A stretch of DNA of 58,120 nt from Rhodospirillales bacterium Ga0074136 (GTDB taxonomy: Bacteria > Pseudomonadota > Alphaproteobacteria > Acetobacterales > Acetobacteraceae), in NCBI GenBank assembly GCA_001464375.1, contig LNEW01000090.1, positions 1 to 58,120 of the forward strand, read 5' to 3'. The position numbers and the translations under genes are program-made. Position 1 is the first letter of the stretch, and each line of letters opens with the position of its first letter. Below are positions 7,766 through 16,173 of this stretch, piece by piece. The notes under the pieces are model-generated. The model saw only the letters and a list, made by a program, of their open reading frames with translations, was not told where the DNA came from and ran no database searches.

Positions 7766-9159
7766 GGTTCCTCGTCCTCGAGTGCCGAGTACCAGGCGCG
7801 CTCCAGCCCGAAATACGCGAGGCGCGGGGCGAAGCCCGGTCGCGCGCGGCTCATGCGATAGATGCCGCGCAGCTTGCCGCCGGGGTCCTCGCCCTCGTAT
7901 TCCCACTGGAAGATGTCGTTGAGCACGACGACCTCGCCTTCGAGGCCGCATACCTCGGTCAGCTGGGTCACGCGGCGCACGCCGTCGCGCATGCGTTCGA
8001 TCTGCACGATCAGGTCGACGGCCGAGACGATCTGCTGGCGGATGGCACGCGCGGGCAGCGCGGTCTGGCCCATCAGCACCATGTTCTCGATGCGGGTGAC
8101 GGCATCGCGCGTGGTGTTGGCATGGATGGTCGACATCGACCCGTCATGGCCGGTGTTCATCGCCTGGAGCATGTCGAAGGCCTCGGCGCCACGGCACTCG
8201 CCCAGGATGATGCGGTCGGGGCGCATGCGCAGCGCGTTCTTCACCAGATCACGCTGCGTGACCTCGCCGCGGCCCTCCAGGTTGGCCGGGCGGGTCTCCA
8301 GCGGGATGACATGCGGCTGTTGCAGTTGCAGCTCCGCCGCGTCCTCGCAGGTAACGATCCGCTCGGTCGGGTCGATCAACCGCGACAGCGCATTCAGCAT
8401 CGTGGTCTTGCCCGACCCCGTGCCGCCGGAGACGATGATGTTCAGCCGTGCGCGCGAGGCGATCTCCAGCACGCGCCCCATCGCCGGCGGGATCGACCCG
8501 TTCCTGACCATCTGCTGGAAGTCGATCTTGCGCTTGGCGAATTTGCGGATCGACAGGCATGGGCCGAGCAGGGACAGCGGCGGGAATATGATGTTCACGC
8601 GCGAGCCGTCCGGCAGGCGCGCATCGACCATCGGGCTGCTTTCGTCGATGCGACGTCCGATCTGCGCCGCGATGCGCTGGGCGATGCCTGCCAGGTGCGT
8701 GCCGTCGCGGAAGCGTACATTCGACTGGGTCAGCTTGCCCTTCTGTTCGATGAAGACGCGGAAGGGTCCGTTCACCATGATGTCGGTGACGGTCTCGTCC
8801 TCCAGCAGCGGCGCGAGCGGCCCGAGGCCAAGCATGTCGTCCACCAGCTCGGCGGCGACCTCACGCTGTTCGCGCGCCGACAGGCCGATGCGCTGGCCGT
8901 CGGCGATCTCGGCGATCATGCGCTCGACCTCGGCGAACAGCGCCTCCTGCGGCAGTGCCGCTACGGAGGCGGGATCGATGCGCGCCAGGCACAGCGAGCG
9001 CAGTTCCTGCTTCTGGCGCTGCACCGGCGTCAGCGCGGCGGTCTGCGCGACAGGCGCCTCGGGCGGCGGCGCTTCCGGCGCGGCGGGCTGCGCCGCCAGC
9101 GCCAGGTCCTTGCGGACCAGGCGGCCGAAGGCCGGCGCGGGCGCCTCTAGCGGAACCAT
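7762..9159 (-). CDS. tadA: TadA/CpaF secretion ATPase of the Tad pilus
   Basis: 465 residues. The N-terminal 50 residues are Ala/Pro-rich, then comes the CpaF N-terminal domain (VTDIMVNGPFRVFIEQKGKL). The RecA-like core has Walker A GGTGSGKT at about 245-252, an Asp box region RIVTCEDAAELQL, Walker B RPDRIILGECRGAEAFDML and the His box GHDGSMSTIHANT. This cytoplasmic hexameric ATPase powers pilin polymerisation. It is placed between cpaE and tadB as in other Tad loci. No disrupted residues are seen. Confidence 0.97.
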   Translation of the reverse strand: MVPLEAPAPAFGRLVRKDLALAAQPAAPEAPPPEAPVAQTAALTPVQRQKQELRSLCLARIDPASVAALPQEALFAEVERMIAEIADGQRIGLSAREQREVAAELVDDMLGLGPLAPLLEDETVTDIMVNGPFRVFIEQKGKLTQSNVRFRDGTHLAGIAQRIAAQIGRRIDESSPMVDARLPDGSRVNIIFPPLSLLGPCLSIRKFAKRKIDFQQMVRNGSIPPAMGRVLEIASRARLNIIVSGGTGSGKTTMLNALSRLIDPTERIVTCEDAAELQLQQPHVIPLETRPANLEGRGEVTQRDLVKNALRMRPDRIILGECRGAEAFDMLQAMNTGHDGSMSTIHANTTRDAVTRIENMVLMGQTALPARAIRQQIVSAVDLIVQIERMRDGVRRVTQLTEVCGLEGEVVVLNDIFQWEYEGEDPGGKLRGIYRMSRARPGFAPRLAYFGLERAWYSALEDEEP

Positions 9160-10388
9160 CGTGCGAACAGCCCCCGCTTCTGTTCTTCCTCGCCCTCGGC
9201 GCGGATCGAGGCGACTTCCTGCACGAGCTTCAGCAGCGCCGTGCGGAACGGGCCACGCTTGGCCCCGGCGGCCTCACCAAGATCCGCCGCCGCGGGCACG
9301 ACCTTGGGCAGCCACGGGATCACCAGGTCGGGCTCCTCCCCCATCGCTTCCTTGATCTGCGCCGTAGTCAGCAGGCCAGGCTGGCCCACGCAGTTCAGTA
9401 CGCTGACGGCGCGGCGCGACTGGGTCGGCGCATTCGGAATGGCGCCGTAGCGCAGCATCTCGCGCGCGCCGGCGAGCGACGGGTCAGTGACCAGGATGCG
9501 CTGGTGCGCCATGTCCAGCACCTCGCGGGCGGCGGGCACGCTGCGCGCTGGTAGATCCACGATCACGAAATTGTAGCGCCGGCGCAGCATGGTGATCAGG
9601 CGCGCGGCGGCGCCTGGCTGCGCCATGACCGCCTCGCCGGGCTTCTCCTCGGCGGCCAGCACATGGAGCCGTTCGCCGACCGGCTGCGCGGTGCGCTCGA
9701 CGAACAGTTCATCGACGCGCTCGGGGTGTTCGAGTGCGGCGCGCAGCCCATTGGTGGTGCGTGCGCCCAGAAGCAGCGCCGCCGCGCCGGCATGCAGGTC
9801 GGCGTCGAACAGGACGGTGTGGCGGCGCGCCTCCTCGCCCAGGTGCCACGCCAGGTTGGCGGCGATGGTGGTGGCCCCGACCCCGCCGCGCACGCCGGTC
9901 ACGGTAATCACGCGCCCGCCGCGCAGGTGCATGTCCCGCTGCGTGCCGCCCTGGCGCAGATAGGGCAGCAGGTGGCGGGCCACCATCTCCTGCGTCAGCG
10001 GCTTGAACAGGTATTCCAGCACGCCCAGGCCGCGCGTCAGTTGCCGGTAGAACGCGGCATCCTGGCGTTCGCCGATCACCAGCACCCGCACGTCGGGTTC
10101 CACCACCAGCGCCAGTTCCTCGAGCGCCGTCAAAGGCTGCTCCACGCCCGAGACATCCACCACCAGGGCCAGCGGCGTGCTGCTGCGCTTCAACGATTTT
10201 GTCGCGGCCACGATGTCGCCGCGGCGCACCTCGGCGCCCTCGCCCATCTCGGCGAGCAGGGTCTCGCGCAGGATTGCATCGCTTTCGACATCGGTGACAA
10301 AGGCGATCAGCGGCGCGCGGTCGGCCGATGGCGCGCTGGCCTGCGCCGTGGATGGTGCGAGCCGGTCGGGACCGTCAACGCCCGCCAT
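9147..10388 (-). CDS. cpaE: CpaE/TadZ-like pilus localisation protein
   Basis: 413 residues from ATG; GTG codons a few positions upstream are alternative starts. An N-terminal receiver-like region (VTDVESDAILRETLLAEMGE, VLVIGERQDAAFY) precedes a MinD/ParA-type ATPase with deviant Walker A VRGGVGATTIAANLAW, where the usual lysine after GGVG is Ala as in many TadZ proteins, and NFVIVDLPARSVPAAREVLD as the second nucleotide motif. TadZ/CpaE places the pilus machine at the pole. The start overlaps the CpaD-like gene by 14 bases and the end overlaps tadA by 13. Confidence 0.9.
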   Translation of the reverse strand: MAGVDGPDRLAPSTAQASAPSADRAPLIAFVTDVESDAILRETLLAEMGEGAEVRRGDIVAATKSLKRSSTPLALVVDVSGVEQPLTALEELALVVEPDVRVLVIGERQDAAFYRQLTRGLGVLEYLFKPLTQEMVARHLLPYLRQGGTQRDMHLRGGRVITVTGVRGGVGATTIAANLAWHLGEEARRHTVLFDADLHAGAAALLLGARTTNGLRAALEHPERVDELFVERTAQPVGERLHVLAAEEKPGEAVMAQPGAAARLITMLRRRYNFVIVDLPARSVPAAREVLDMAHQRILVTDPSLAGAREMLRYGAIPNAPTQSRRAVSVLNCVGQPGLLTTAQIKEAMGEEPDLVIPWLPKVVPAAADLGEAAGAKRGPFRTALLKLVQEVASIRAEGEEEQKRGLFARWFR

Positions 10389-10686
10389 CGCCACCACCAC
10401 CGGGCGCGGCCGCGCCGCCCGCCCCCGTTGCCTGGATGCGCGCCACGCCCGAGGCCGCGAGCGGCTTCACACGATCGGTCCGATAGCGATGCACCGCCGC
10501 CGCCGTCGCCTGCCCGTCGGCGCGCCGATCGTCGACACCGCGGTCGAGCATTGCGGGATCGGCGACATGGATGCGCAGATTGGCCTCGTTGGCGCGCATC
10601 GGCCGCCAGGCGCCCTCCCGCGTGAAGGGATCGATCTGCTCGCAGCCACCGAGCAGCAGAACCAGGATCAGCGCGCGGCGCATCAT
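10375..10686 (-). CDS. short CpaD-like pilus lipoprotein
   Basis: 103 residues. MMRRALILVLLLGGCEQIDP is a lipoprotein signal with lipobox L-G-G-C. The following REGAWRPMRANEANLRIHVA and RYRTDRVKPLAASGVA match the conserved C-terminal part of CpaD-type Tad proteins (G-x-W-x-P-x-x-A-N-x-x-N-L then V-x-D-P, ending in an R-x-D-R-V-K segment). CpaD proteins are usually about twice this length, so this is a short version. The Gly/Ala-rich tail ends inside the cpaE start. Its place between secretin and cpaE supports the call. Confidence 0.75.
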   Translation of the reverse strand: MMRRALILVLLLGGCEQIDPFTREGAWRPMRANEANLRIHVADPAMLDRGVDDRRADGQATAAAVHRYRTDRVKPLAASGVARIQATGAGGAAAPGGGGDGGR

Positions 10687-10693
10687 GGCCCCC

Positions 10694-12151
10694 TCAATCC
10701 AGCACGAAGCCGGGGATGCCGGACAGGTTGCGCGCCGGGGCTGGCGGGGTGGCGCGGCTGGGCGGCCGCCCGGTCTGGCGCAGCAACAGGATGCGCTCCA
10801 CGTCATTGGGTGGGACGTAGCCGTCGGTCGGCGCGGTGACCGCGCGCGGGCTTTCGGCGGGCCGCACGAGATACGGCGTGATGATGATGACGAGCTCCGT
10901 CTCGTTGCGTTGGAAGCGGTCGGAACGGAACAGCGCGCCGAGGATCGGCACCTCGCCGGCATAGGGCAGTGCGCGCCCTGTCTGGCGCGACGAATCCTGC
11001 AGCAGCCCGGCGATCGCGAAGGCCTGGCCGGAGCCGAGTTCCACTGTCGTCTCGGCGCGGCGCACCGTCAGCGCCGGCACGGTGATGGTGTTGTTGTTAC
11101 CCGACAGCAGGCGCACCGCGCCCTGGTCGGACAACTCGCTGACCTCGGACCTGACGCGGAAGGAGATGCGCCCGTCCGACAGCACCGTCGGCACGAAGGC
11201 GAGCCCGACGCCGAACTGCTTGAATTCGATGGTGACCTGGTTCTCGCGCTGGCTCACCGGGATGGGGAATTCGCCACCGGCGAGGAAGGAGGCCGTCTCG
11301 CCCGACGTCGCCGTCAGGTTCGGCTCCGCCAGGATCGTCACCAGCCGGTCCTGTGCCAGCGCGTCGATGATGGCGTTGATGTCGCGCAGTTCCGCATTGC
11401 CGGTGCGGAAGCCGAGGCCGATCCGGTCCGTCGGCGCCGTGCGGTCGAAGGCGAAGTTGAAGGTTTCGGCCGCGATGCCGAGCGGCCCGCCCACCGCCGT
11501 ACCGATGCGCCCGATATTGCCCAGCGCCTGCCAGTTCACGCCCAGCTGGCGCGTCACCTCGCGCGAGACCTCGGCCACGCGCACGCGCAGATTCACCTGC
11601 GTGACGCCGGTCACCGCGATCCGGTTGTCGATCGGCAGACGCTGGTCCTCGATGCGCGAGCGGATCAGCGTCTGCGCGCGGTCGGCATCAGCGGGTGCGG
11701 CGACGGTGCCGCTCACCACGATGCCGCCGGGTCCGGATTCCACGCGCAGGCTGCGGTTGCCCGGAAAGGCACGGCGCAGCGCCGATTGCAGATCCGAAAG
11801 AAGGAAGGCGGACGGCCGCACCGTGACCTCCCATTGCACCAGCGGCAGCCCCGCCCCATCCATGGCCGCGAGCGTGGTGCGCCCGGGTGCCACGCCGAAG
11901 ACGAAGACGCTGGTCGGGCTGGCCGGGCGCATCTCCGCGATGCGCGGATCGGCGGCGAACAGGCTCGCGGCCGGTGCGGAGAGCACCAGGACGCGTCCCG
12001 TCCCCGCTTCCAGCGACATGCGCTCCACGCGCAGCCCGGGCGGCGACTGCACGATGGGCAGGGAACCCTGCGGGTCGGTCTGTGCGCTGACGCCAGGCGC
12101 GGCCAGAGCGACCGCACAGGCCAGCGCGGCGCGAAGCGGGTGCAACCTCAT
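10694..12151 (-). CDS. cpaC: CpaC/RcpA-type outer-membrane secretin of the Tad pilus
   Basis: 485 residues from the ATG overlapping the cpaB stop (ATGA). A signal peptide (MRLHPLRAALACAVALAAPG, cut near VSAQT) is followed by the pilus N-terminal domain (RVLVLSAPAASLFAADPRIA, VFVFGVAPGRTTLAAMD) and a BON-like domain (GIVVSGTVAAPADADRAQTL). The secretin domain from about residue 270 has LVTILAEPNLTATSGETASF, a block around PIPVSQREN, LRVRSEV-like strands and a final block around VPILGALFRS. It forms the outer-membrane pore. The C-terminal tail after VIIITPYLVRP is Pro/Arg-rich, as in other CpaC proteins. Confidence 0.95.
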   Translation of the reverse strand: MRLHPLRAALACAVALAAPGVSAQTDPQGSLPIVQSPPGLRVERMSLEAGTGRVLVLSAPAASLFAADPRIAEMRPASPTSVFVFGVAPGRTTLAAMDGAGLPLVQWEVTVRPSAFLLSDLQSALRRAFPGNRSLRVESGPGGIVVSGTVAAPADADRAQTLIRSRIEDQRLPIDNRIAVTGVTQVNLRVRVAEVSREVTRQLGVNWQALGNIGRIGTAVGGPLGIAAETFNFAFDRTAPTDRIGLGFRTGNAELRDINAIIDALAQDRLVTILAEPNLTATSGETASFLAGGEFPIPVSQRENQVTIEFKQFGVGLAFVPTVLSDGRISFRVRSEVSELSDQGAVRLLSGNNNTITVPALTVRRAETTVELGSGQAFAIAGLLQDSSRQTGRALPYAGEVPILGALFRSDRFQRNETELVIIITPYLVRPAESPRAVTAPTDGYVPPNDVERILLLRQTGRPPSRATPPAPARNLSGIPGFVLD

Positions 12152-13014
12152 CGGAATTGGATCTCCTCGACCCGTCCTGGGCCCCCGAAGACTCGGATAC
12201 GCGCGCCCGACCCGGCCGATGCGGCAGAGGCCGACCCGGCCGGCGTGAAGGCGCCGCTCACATCGCCACCCCACACCGGGCGTTGCGCGATGCTTTCCTC
12301 GACCGCCGTGCCGGCTGCGCGCAGCGCAAGCGACAGCCGGCCGAGGCGCGTGGCGACGGCGACGCGCGTGGCCTGCTCGGGCGTCACCTCGATGGTGACG
12401 GTACGGTTGGTCTCGCGCAGGCTGTCGCCGACCGCGCCGGGCTGCATGCCCTGCACCAAATGGCGGTCGACGGCGATGACCCGTGCGGCCGTGAGCACGG
12501 CCTCGCCGGCCACGCGGCGGGCCGGGGCGATATCGTTCTCGTCGAAGGCCTGGGTCAGGATCACGTCAACGCGGTCGCCCGGCCAGATCAACCCCGCGGT
12601 TCCCGTCACGGCATCGACGCCGACGGTCACCGCGCGCATGCCCGGCGCCAGCACGGCGGCCAGGAATCCGTTCTCGCCAGGGCGCAGCACGGCGTCGAGG
12701 CGCAGCACGTCGCCCTGCGCCAGGGTCCGGCGCACCATGGCGCCGATCATGTCAACGCGCGCCTCGGGCGCATCGCGCATCGCGCCGACGGGCAGGTCAT
12801 CGGCCGGCATTTCGCGGGCCGCAAGGTCCTCGGGCTTCAGCAGCGTGCCGGCCTGCACGGCGCGGGCGGCGACCAGAAGGCTGATGCGCGCCGGCGGCGC
12901 CGCGGCCACCGAAGCCGGCGACGGCGGCGTGGGGGCCAGCGCGATCACGCCCAGCAGCCCCATCCCGGCGATGCCGATGATCACCACCACGATCAGCATG
13001 AGCCGCATCGCCAT
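12148..13014 (-). CDS. cpaB: CpaB/RcpC-type Flp pilus assembly protein (SAF domain)
   Basis: 288 residues. One N-terminal membrane helix (LMLIVVVIIGIAGMGLLGVI), then the SAF domain beginning ISLLVAARAVQAGTLLKPED with LPVGAMRD and GAMVRRTLAQGDVL, then the RcpC domain with APGMRAVTVGVDAVTGTAGL and WPGDRVDVILTQ. The C-terminal extension is Ala/Ser/Gly-rich. It is a periplasmic partner of the secretin and lies four bases downstream of tadV. Confidence 0.93.
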   Translation of the reverse strand: MAMRLMLIVVVIIGIAGMGLLGVIALAPTPPSPASVAAAPPARISLLVAARAVQAGTLLKPEDLAAREMPADDLPVGAMRDAPEARVDMIGAMVRRTLAQGDVLRLDAVLRPGENGFLAAVLAPGMRAVTVGVDAVTGTAGLIWPGDRVDVILTQAFDENDIAPARRVAGEAVLTAARVIAVDRHLVQGMQPGAVGDSLRETNRTVTIEVTPEQATRVAVATRLGRLSLALRAAGTAVEESIAQRPVWGGDVSGAFTPAGSASAASAGSGARIRVFGGPGRVEEIQFR

Positions 13015-13018
13015 CGGG

Positions 13019-13549
13019 TCAGGCCCCCTGCTGGGTCATCGCGAAGGCGGTCCCGGCGGCGATCGCGACGCCATAGGGCAACGGCGCGCCGCGGCGGATG
13101 CGCCAGGCCTCGCAGCGCAGGATGCGGCGCAGGGCGCCGAGGGGTCGTACGGGACGCGGCGGCCCGAGCCGCGCGCGCAGCGCGATGTGCAACGCCGCCA
13201 GCACGCCGCCCGCCAGCGCCGTCGCCAGAAGCAGGCTGGGCACGCTGGCGGCAGGCACCAGCAGGCTGACAGCGGCGAGCAGTTTCACGTCCCCGCCGCC
13301 CAGCAGCCCGCGCAGCCACAGCAGCGTCGCGCCGACCAGCACGCAACCCGCCGCGGCCAGCGCGACGCCAGGCGCACCGATCGCGGCCTGCCGGGCAAGC
13401 CCCGCCAGCGCGACCGTCGCCGCGATACGATTGGGAATCCGTCGCAGCGCGATGTCCTGCGCGGCAGCGACGCCAAGGGCCGCGAACGCCAGCAGCGCCG
13501 CGGCATCGGGCAGGATCTGGAGGGTGTTCGGGACCATCGACAGCATCAT
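13019..13549 (-). CDS. cpaA: TadV/CpaA prepilin peptidase (A24 family)
   Basis: 176 residues, almost wholly hydrophobic with about six membrane segments. The two catalytic aspartates of the A24 aspartyl peptidases are visible: AAQDIALRRIPNR in the first cytoplasmic loop and the GxGD-type motif GLLGGGDVKLLA in the second. It lacks the N-methylation domain of PilD, as TadV-type enzymes do. It would cleave the Flp pilin and the TadE-like pseudopilins in this operon. It is separated from flp by an 89-base spacer containing a strong hairpin. Confidence 0.93.
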   Translation of the reverse strand: MMLSMVPNTLQILPDAAALLAFAALGVAAAQDIALRRIPNRIAATVALAGLARQAAIGAPGVALAAAGCVLVGATLLWLRGLLGGGDVKLLAAVSLLVPAASVPSLLLATALAGGVLAALHIALRARLGPPRPVRPLGALRRILRCEAWRIRRGAPLPYGVAIAAGTAFAMTQQGA

Positions 13550-13602
13550 CGCGGCCCCCCGTGAAGGAAGTGTTTAACGCTGCGCAGCGCGCCCGGCGGC
13601 AG

Positions 13603-13631
13603 GGGGCGGCGGGGCCTTCTCCCGCCGCCCC
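13603..13631 (-). promoter_or_regulatory. strong GC hairpin between flp and tadV (likely attenuator or mRNA-stabilising stem)
   Basis: The arms GGGGCGGCGGG and CCCGCCGCCCC pair perfectly over 11 bases around a 7-base loop, 8 bases after the flp stop in the direction of transcription. No T-run follows, so it is not a standard intrinsic terminator. In Tad operons the pilin is needed in far larger amounts than the machine, and an intercistronic stem of this kind would fit partial termination or 3-prime protection of the pilin message (inference). Confidence 0.55.
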
Positions 13632-13638
13632 GCGCGCC

Positions 13639-13824
13639 TCAGGTCGGCGCCACGAACTTCGCGGCGATGCCGTTCAGCATCGCATCCAGGTTGCCGCCGA
13701 GCAGCGTCAACCCACCGATGATCGCCACCGCGATGAAGGCGGCGATCAGGCCGTATTCCATCGCCGTCACGCCACGCGTGTCGGCCTTCAGCGCGGACAG
13801 GCGCGCCACGAACGTCTTCACCAT
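13639..13824 (-). CDS. flp: Flp/Fap-type major pilin
   Basis: 61 residues, a typical Flp size. TRGVTAMEYGLIAAFIAVAI gives the Flp leader with cleavage expected after Gly18, leaving Val1 and Glu at +5, followed by the single hydrophobic helix and a short tail. It is the first gene of the Tad operon, preceded by a GGAGACC ribosome site and a stem-loop in the leader. The tail ends at KFVAPT, without the long glycine-rich region seen in some Flp proteins. Confidence 0.95.
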   Translation of the reverse strand: MVKTFVARLSALKADTRGVTAMEYGLIAAFIAVAIIGGLTLLGGNLDAMLNGIAAKFVAPT

Positions 13825-13840
13825 GATAGGTCTCCGAGGA

Positions 13841-13860
13841 CGCGCGCCATGCGGCGCGCG
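13841..13860 (-). promoter_or_regulatory. leader stem-loop upstream of flp
   Basis: CGCGCGCC-ATGC-GGCGCGCG forms a perfect 8-base-pair stem with a 4-base loop, ending 16 bases before the flp ATG and just ahead of its ribosome site. It could shield the 5-prime end or tune translation. The rest of the 177-base gap up to the next gene (13825-14001) should hold the operon promoter, but I see no convincing -35/-10 pair. Confidence 0.4.
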
Positions 13861-14001
13861 AAGGGGTGGAGGCCAGGCATCCTGCCAGCCGCAGAGCGGT
13901 CCTTTGCCGCCGCCGGCGCCGGTGGCGCACAGGGGGAGCGGATCGGGCCCTCGCCACCATTTGGGGAGACGGAGCTTAAGGAAGGGTGAAGCGCAGCCGA
14001 G

Positions 14002-14925
14002 TCACGGCAAGGTGGAGAGGAATTCACCCAGCAGCGCGAAGAACCCATCGGCGTCGAGCGTCTCCAGCAGCCGCGCATTGGGCCGCGCGCCGGATCTCTC
14101 CCACCGGTCCACCACCGTGCGCCCGCGCGCGGCACCTGGACCGCAATCGACATGCACATGCACGTCGCGCGTGGTGAACAGCCGTGGCGCCAGCAGCCAG
14201 GCCACGGCGCAGGGGTCGTGCAGCGGGTGGCCGCGATGGCCGAAGCGGCGCGAGGCCGGCACGCCACCCATGATGCGCAGCGCGGCATCGAGGCACGCGC
14301 CGCCGCCCCGCGCGCGCAGCGCCGCCAGCCGATCCGGCGTGACCAGCGCCTGCGCCGTCAGCTCCAGCGTCGCGAGCGTCACCGGCCGCCCGCATGCCAG
14401 CAGCACGGCCAGCGATTCCGGGTCGGACCAGGCGTTGAACTCGGCGGACGGCGTGATGTTGCCCTCAGCCCAGGCGCCGGTCATCAGCACGATTTCCTCG
14501 ACGCGACCCGCCAGCGCGGGCTCGGTCGCCAGCGCCAGCGCCAGGTTGGTTGCGGGGCCGATGCCCACCAGGGTGACGCGCGGCTCGGCGCGCAGCAGGT
14601 CGCGGATCGCGTCCGCGGCGATGCCCGGCGCAGCGGCCGGGCCGTGGGGCAAGGCCACGCCGGCCAGGCCGTCGGCGCCGTGCACGCGCGTCTCGGGGGT
14701 GAAGGCGCCGAGCAGCGGCCCCTCGGCGCCCGCCACCACGGGTGGCGTACGGCCCGCCAGCCCCACGATGGCGCGCGCGTTACGCAGCGTGTGGTCCAGC
14801 CCGACATTGCCGCCGGCCACCGTCACCAGGCGCACGTCCAGCGCTGGCGCGGCCAGGGCCAGCCACAGCGCCACCGCATCATCCGTGCCGGGGTCGGTGT
14901 CGATGATGCAGACCCGGCGCGTCAT
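14002..14925 (-). CDS. nucleoside hydrolase (inosine-uridine preferring family)
   Basis: 307 residues from the ATG that overlaps the upstream amidohydrolase stop (ATGA). The N-terminal IIDTDPGTDDAVALWLAL is the Asp-rich calcium and ribose binding motif of the family. Further blocks are VTVAGGNVGLDHTLRNA, LVGIGPATNLALAL, IVLMTGAW, EFNAWSDPESL and the late HPLHDPCAVAWLL with the last Ca-ligand Asp. These enzymes cut the N-glycosidic bond of nucleosides to a base and ribose. Translational coupling to an M20 amidohydrolase and proximity to a phosphoribosyltransferase fit a base-salvage locus. Confidence 0.93.
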   Translation of the reverse strand: MTRRVCIIDTDPGTDDAVALWLALAAPALDVRLVTVAGGNVGLDHTLRNARAIVGLAGRTPPVVAGAEGPLLGAFTPETRVHGADGLAGVALPHGPAAAPGIAADAIRDLLRAEPRVTLVGIGPATNLALALATEPALAGRVEEIVLMTGAWAEGNITPSAEFNAWSDPESLAVLLACGRPVTLATLELTAQALVTPDRLAALRARGGGACLDAALRIMGGVPASRRFGHRGHPLHDPCAVAWLLAPRLFTTRDVHVHVDCGPGAARGRTVVDRWERSGARPNARLLETLDADGFFALLGEFLSTLP

Positions 14926-16106
14926 GTCAGCTCCTGCTGCACCAGCGCGCACCAGAACGCTGCGCCATGCGCCAGCGCGGCATCGTTGAAGTCGAAATGC
15001 GGATTGTGGTGGAAGCCCTCGGGATGCGCCGGTTCACCGGTGCCGAGCCAGACATAGGCGCCGGGGCGGACCGCGAGGAACTCGGAGAAATCCTCGCCCG
15101 GCGTGAGCGGAGGATGGTCGTCCATCGTCAACGCATCGCCCACCGCGGCGCGCGCGGCGCGCACCGCGACCGCCGCCTGCTCGGCGCGGTTGATGGTGGG
15201 GGAGATGCGGCGGATGTAGCGCGGCTGCGCCTGCACGCGGCAGGTCGCGGCGACGCCCTGCGCCACGGCCGCGAGGCGCGCTTCCAGATGCGCGCGCACC
15301 GCCTCGGTAAAGGCGCGCGCGGTGCCGCACAGGAACACCTCGGAGGGGATGACGTTGGGCGCATTCGGCGCACCGGCCGCCATGTGGCCCACCGACAGCA
15401 CGGCCGCCTGCAGCGGGTCGACCTCGCGCGCCACGATCATCGGCAGCGCCGCGATGAACTGCGCGGCGGCGAGCGGCGCATCGGTGCCCAGATGCGGGCG
15501 CGCGCCATGCACGCCGGCGCCGCGGAAGGTCACCTCCCAGGTGTCTGAACTGGCCAGCACCGCCCCCTTGGGCACCGCGACGGTGCCGAGCGGCAGGCCA
15601 GGCAGGTTGTGCATCCCGTACACCGCATCGACCGGGAAGCGCTCGAACAGGCCGTCCTTCACCATGCGTGCCGCGCCGCCGCGCGATTCCTCGGCCGGCT
15701 GGAAGATGAACTGCACGGTGCCGCCGAAGCGATCGCGATTCGCCGCCAACCAGCGCGCCGCGCCGAGCAGCATCGCGGTATGCCCGTCATGCCCGCAGGC
15801 ATGCATCGTGTTCGGTGTGGTGCTGGCATAGGAAGCGCCGGTCATCTCCGGCATGGCCAGCGCATCCATGTCGGCGCGCAGGCCAATGGCACGGTTGCCG
15901 CCCTGCCCGCGCGTGCCGGCCAGCGTACCGACCACGCCGGTCACGCCGATGCCCTGTTCCACCGCGATGCCCCAGCCGCGCAGCAGGTCGGCCACGATGC
16001 CCGCCGTGCGCGTCTCCTCGAAGCCGAGTTCGGGATGGCGGTGGAAGTCGCGCCGCCAGGTGGTCATGTCGGCGGCGAGCGGGGCGAGGTCATCGGGAGT
16101 CGGCAC
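14922..16106 (-). CDS. M20 family amidohydrolase (hippurate / N-acyl-amino acid hydrolase-like)
   Basis: 394 residues from a GTG chosen because GGAGG lies 5 bases upstream and VPTPDDLAPLAADMTTWRRD is where family similarity begins. The frame stays open for 40 codons upstream without similarity. Motifs: FHRHPELGFEE, IGLRADMDALAM, the metal-binding THACGHDGHTAMLLGAARWL type block (seen here as MHACGHDGHTAMLLG) and FIFQPAEESRGGAARMVKDG with the catalytic Glu pair. The dimerisation domain lies between about residues 180 and 290. It is likely a cytoplasmic di-metal amidase. Divergent from the phosphoribosyltransferase across 67 bases. Confidence 0.93.
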   Translation of the reverse strand: MPTPDDLAPLAADMTTWRRDFHRHPELGFEETRTAGIVADLLRGWGIAVEQGIGVTGVVGTLAGTRGQGGNRAIGLRADMDALAMPEMTGASYASTTPNTMHACGHDGHTAMLLGAARWLAANRDRFGGTVQFIFQPAEESRGGAARMVKDGLFERFPVDAVYGMHNLPGLPLGTVAVPKGAVLASSDTWEVTFRGAGVHGARPHLGTDAPLAAAQFIAALPMIVAREVDPLQAAVLSVGHMAAGAPNAPNVIPSEVFLCGTARAFTEAVRAHLEARLAAVAQGVAATCRVQAQPRYIRRISPTINRAEQAAVAVRAARAAVGDALTMDDHPPLTPGEDFSEFLAVRPGAYVWLGTGEPAHPEGFHHNPHFDFNDAALAHGAAFWCALVQQELT

Positions 16107-16173
16107 GCGGGCCTCCGTTGCTGCGCTGCGGCGAAGATGCCACGCTGCGCGCGATCCTTCCACGGGCCGCAGC

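Noticed and set aside
10571..13564. A nearly 1000-codon plus-strand open frame across the Tad genes
   Set aside because: It is the shadow of secretin, CpaB and TadV genes that carry real motifs and signal sequences on the minus strand.
13861..13920. Possible sigma-54 promoter (TGGCAGGATGCCTGGC) upstream of flp
   Set aside because: The -24 GG is present but the -12 element lacks the needed T-T-G-C at the right spacing.
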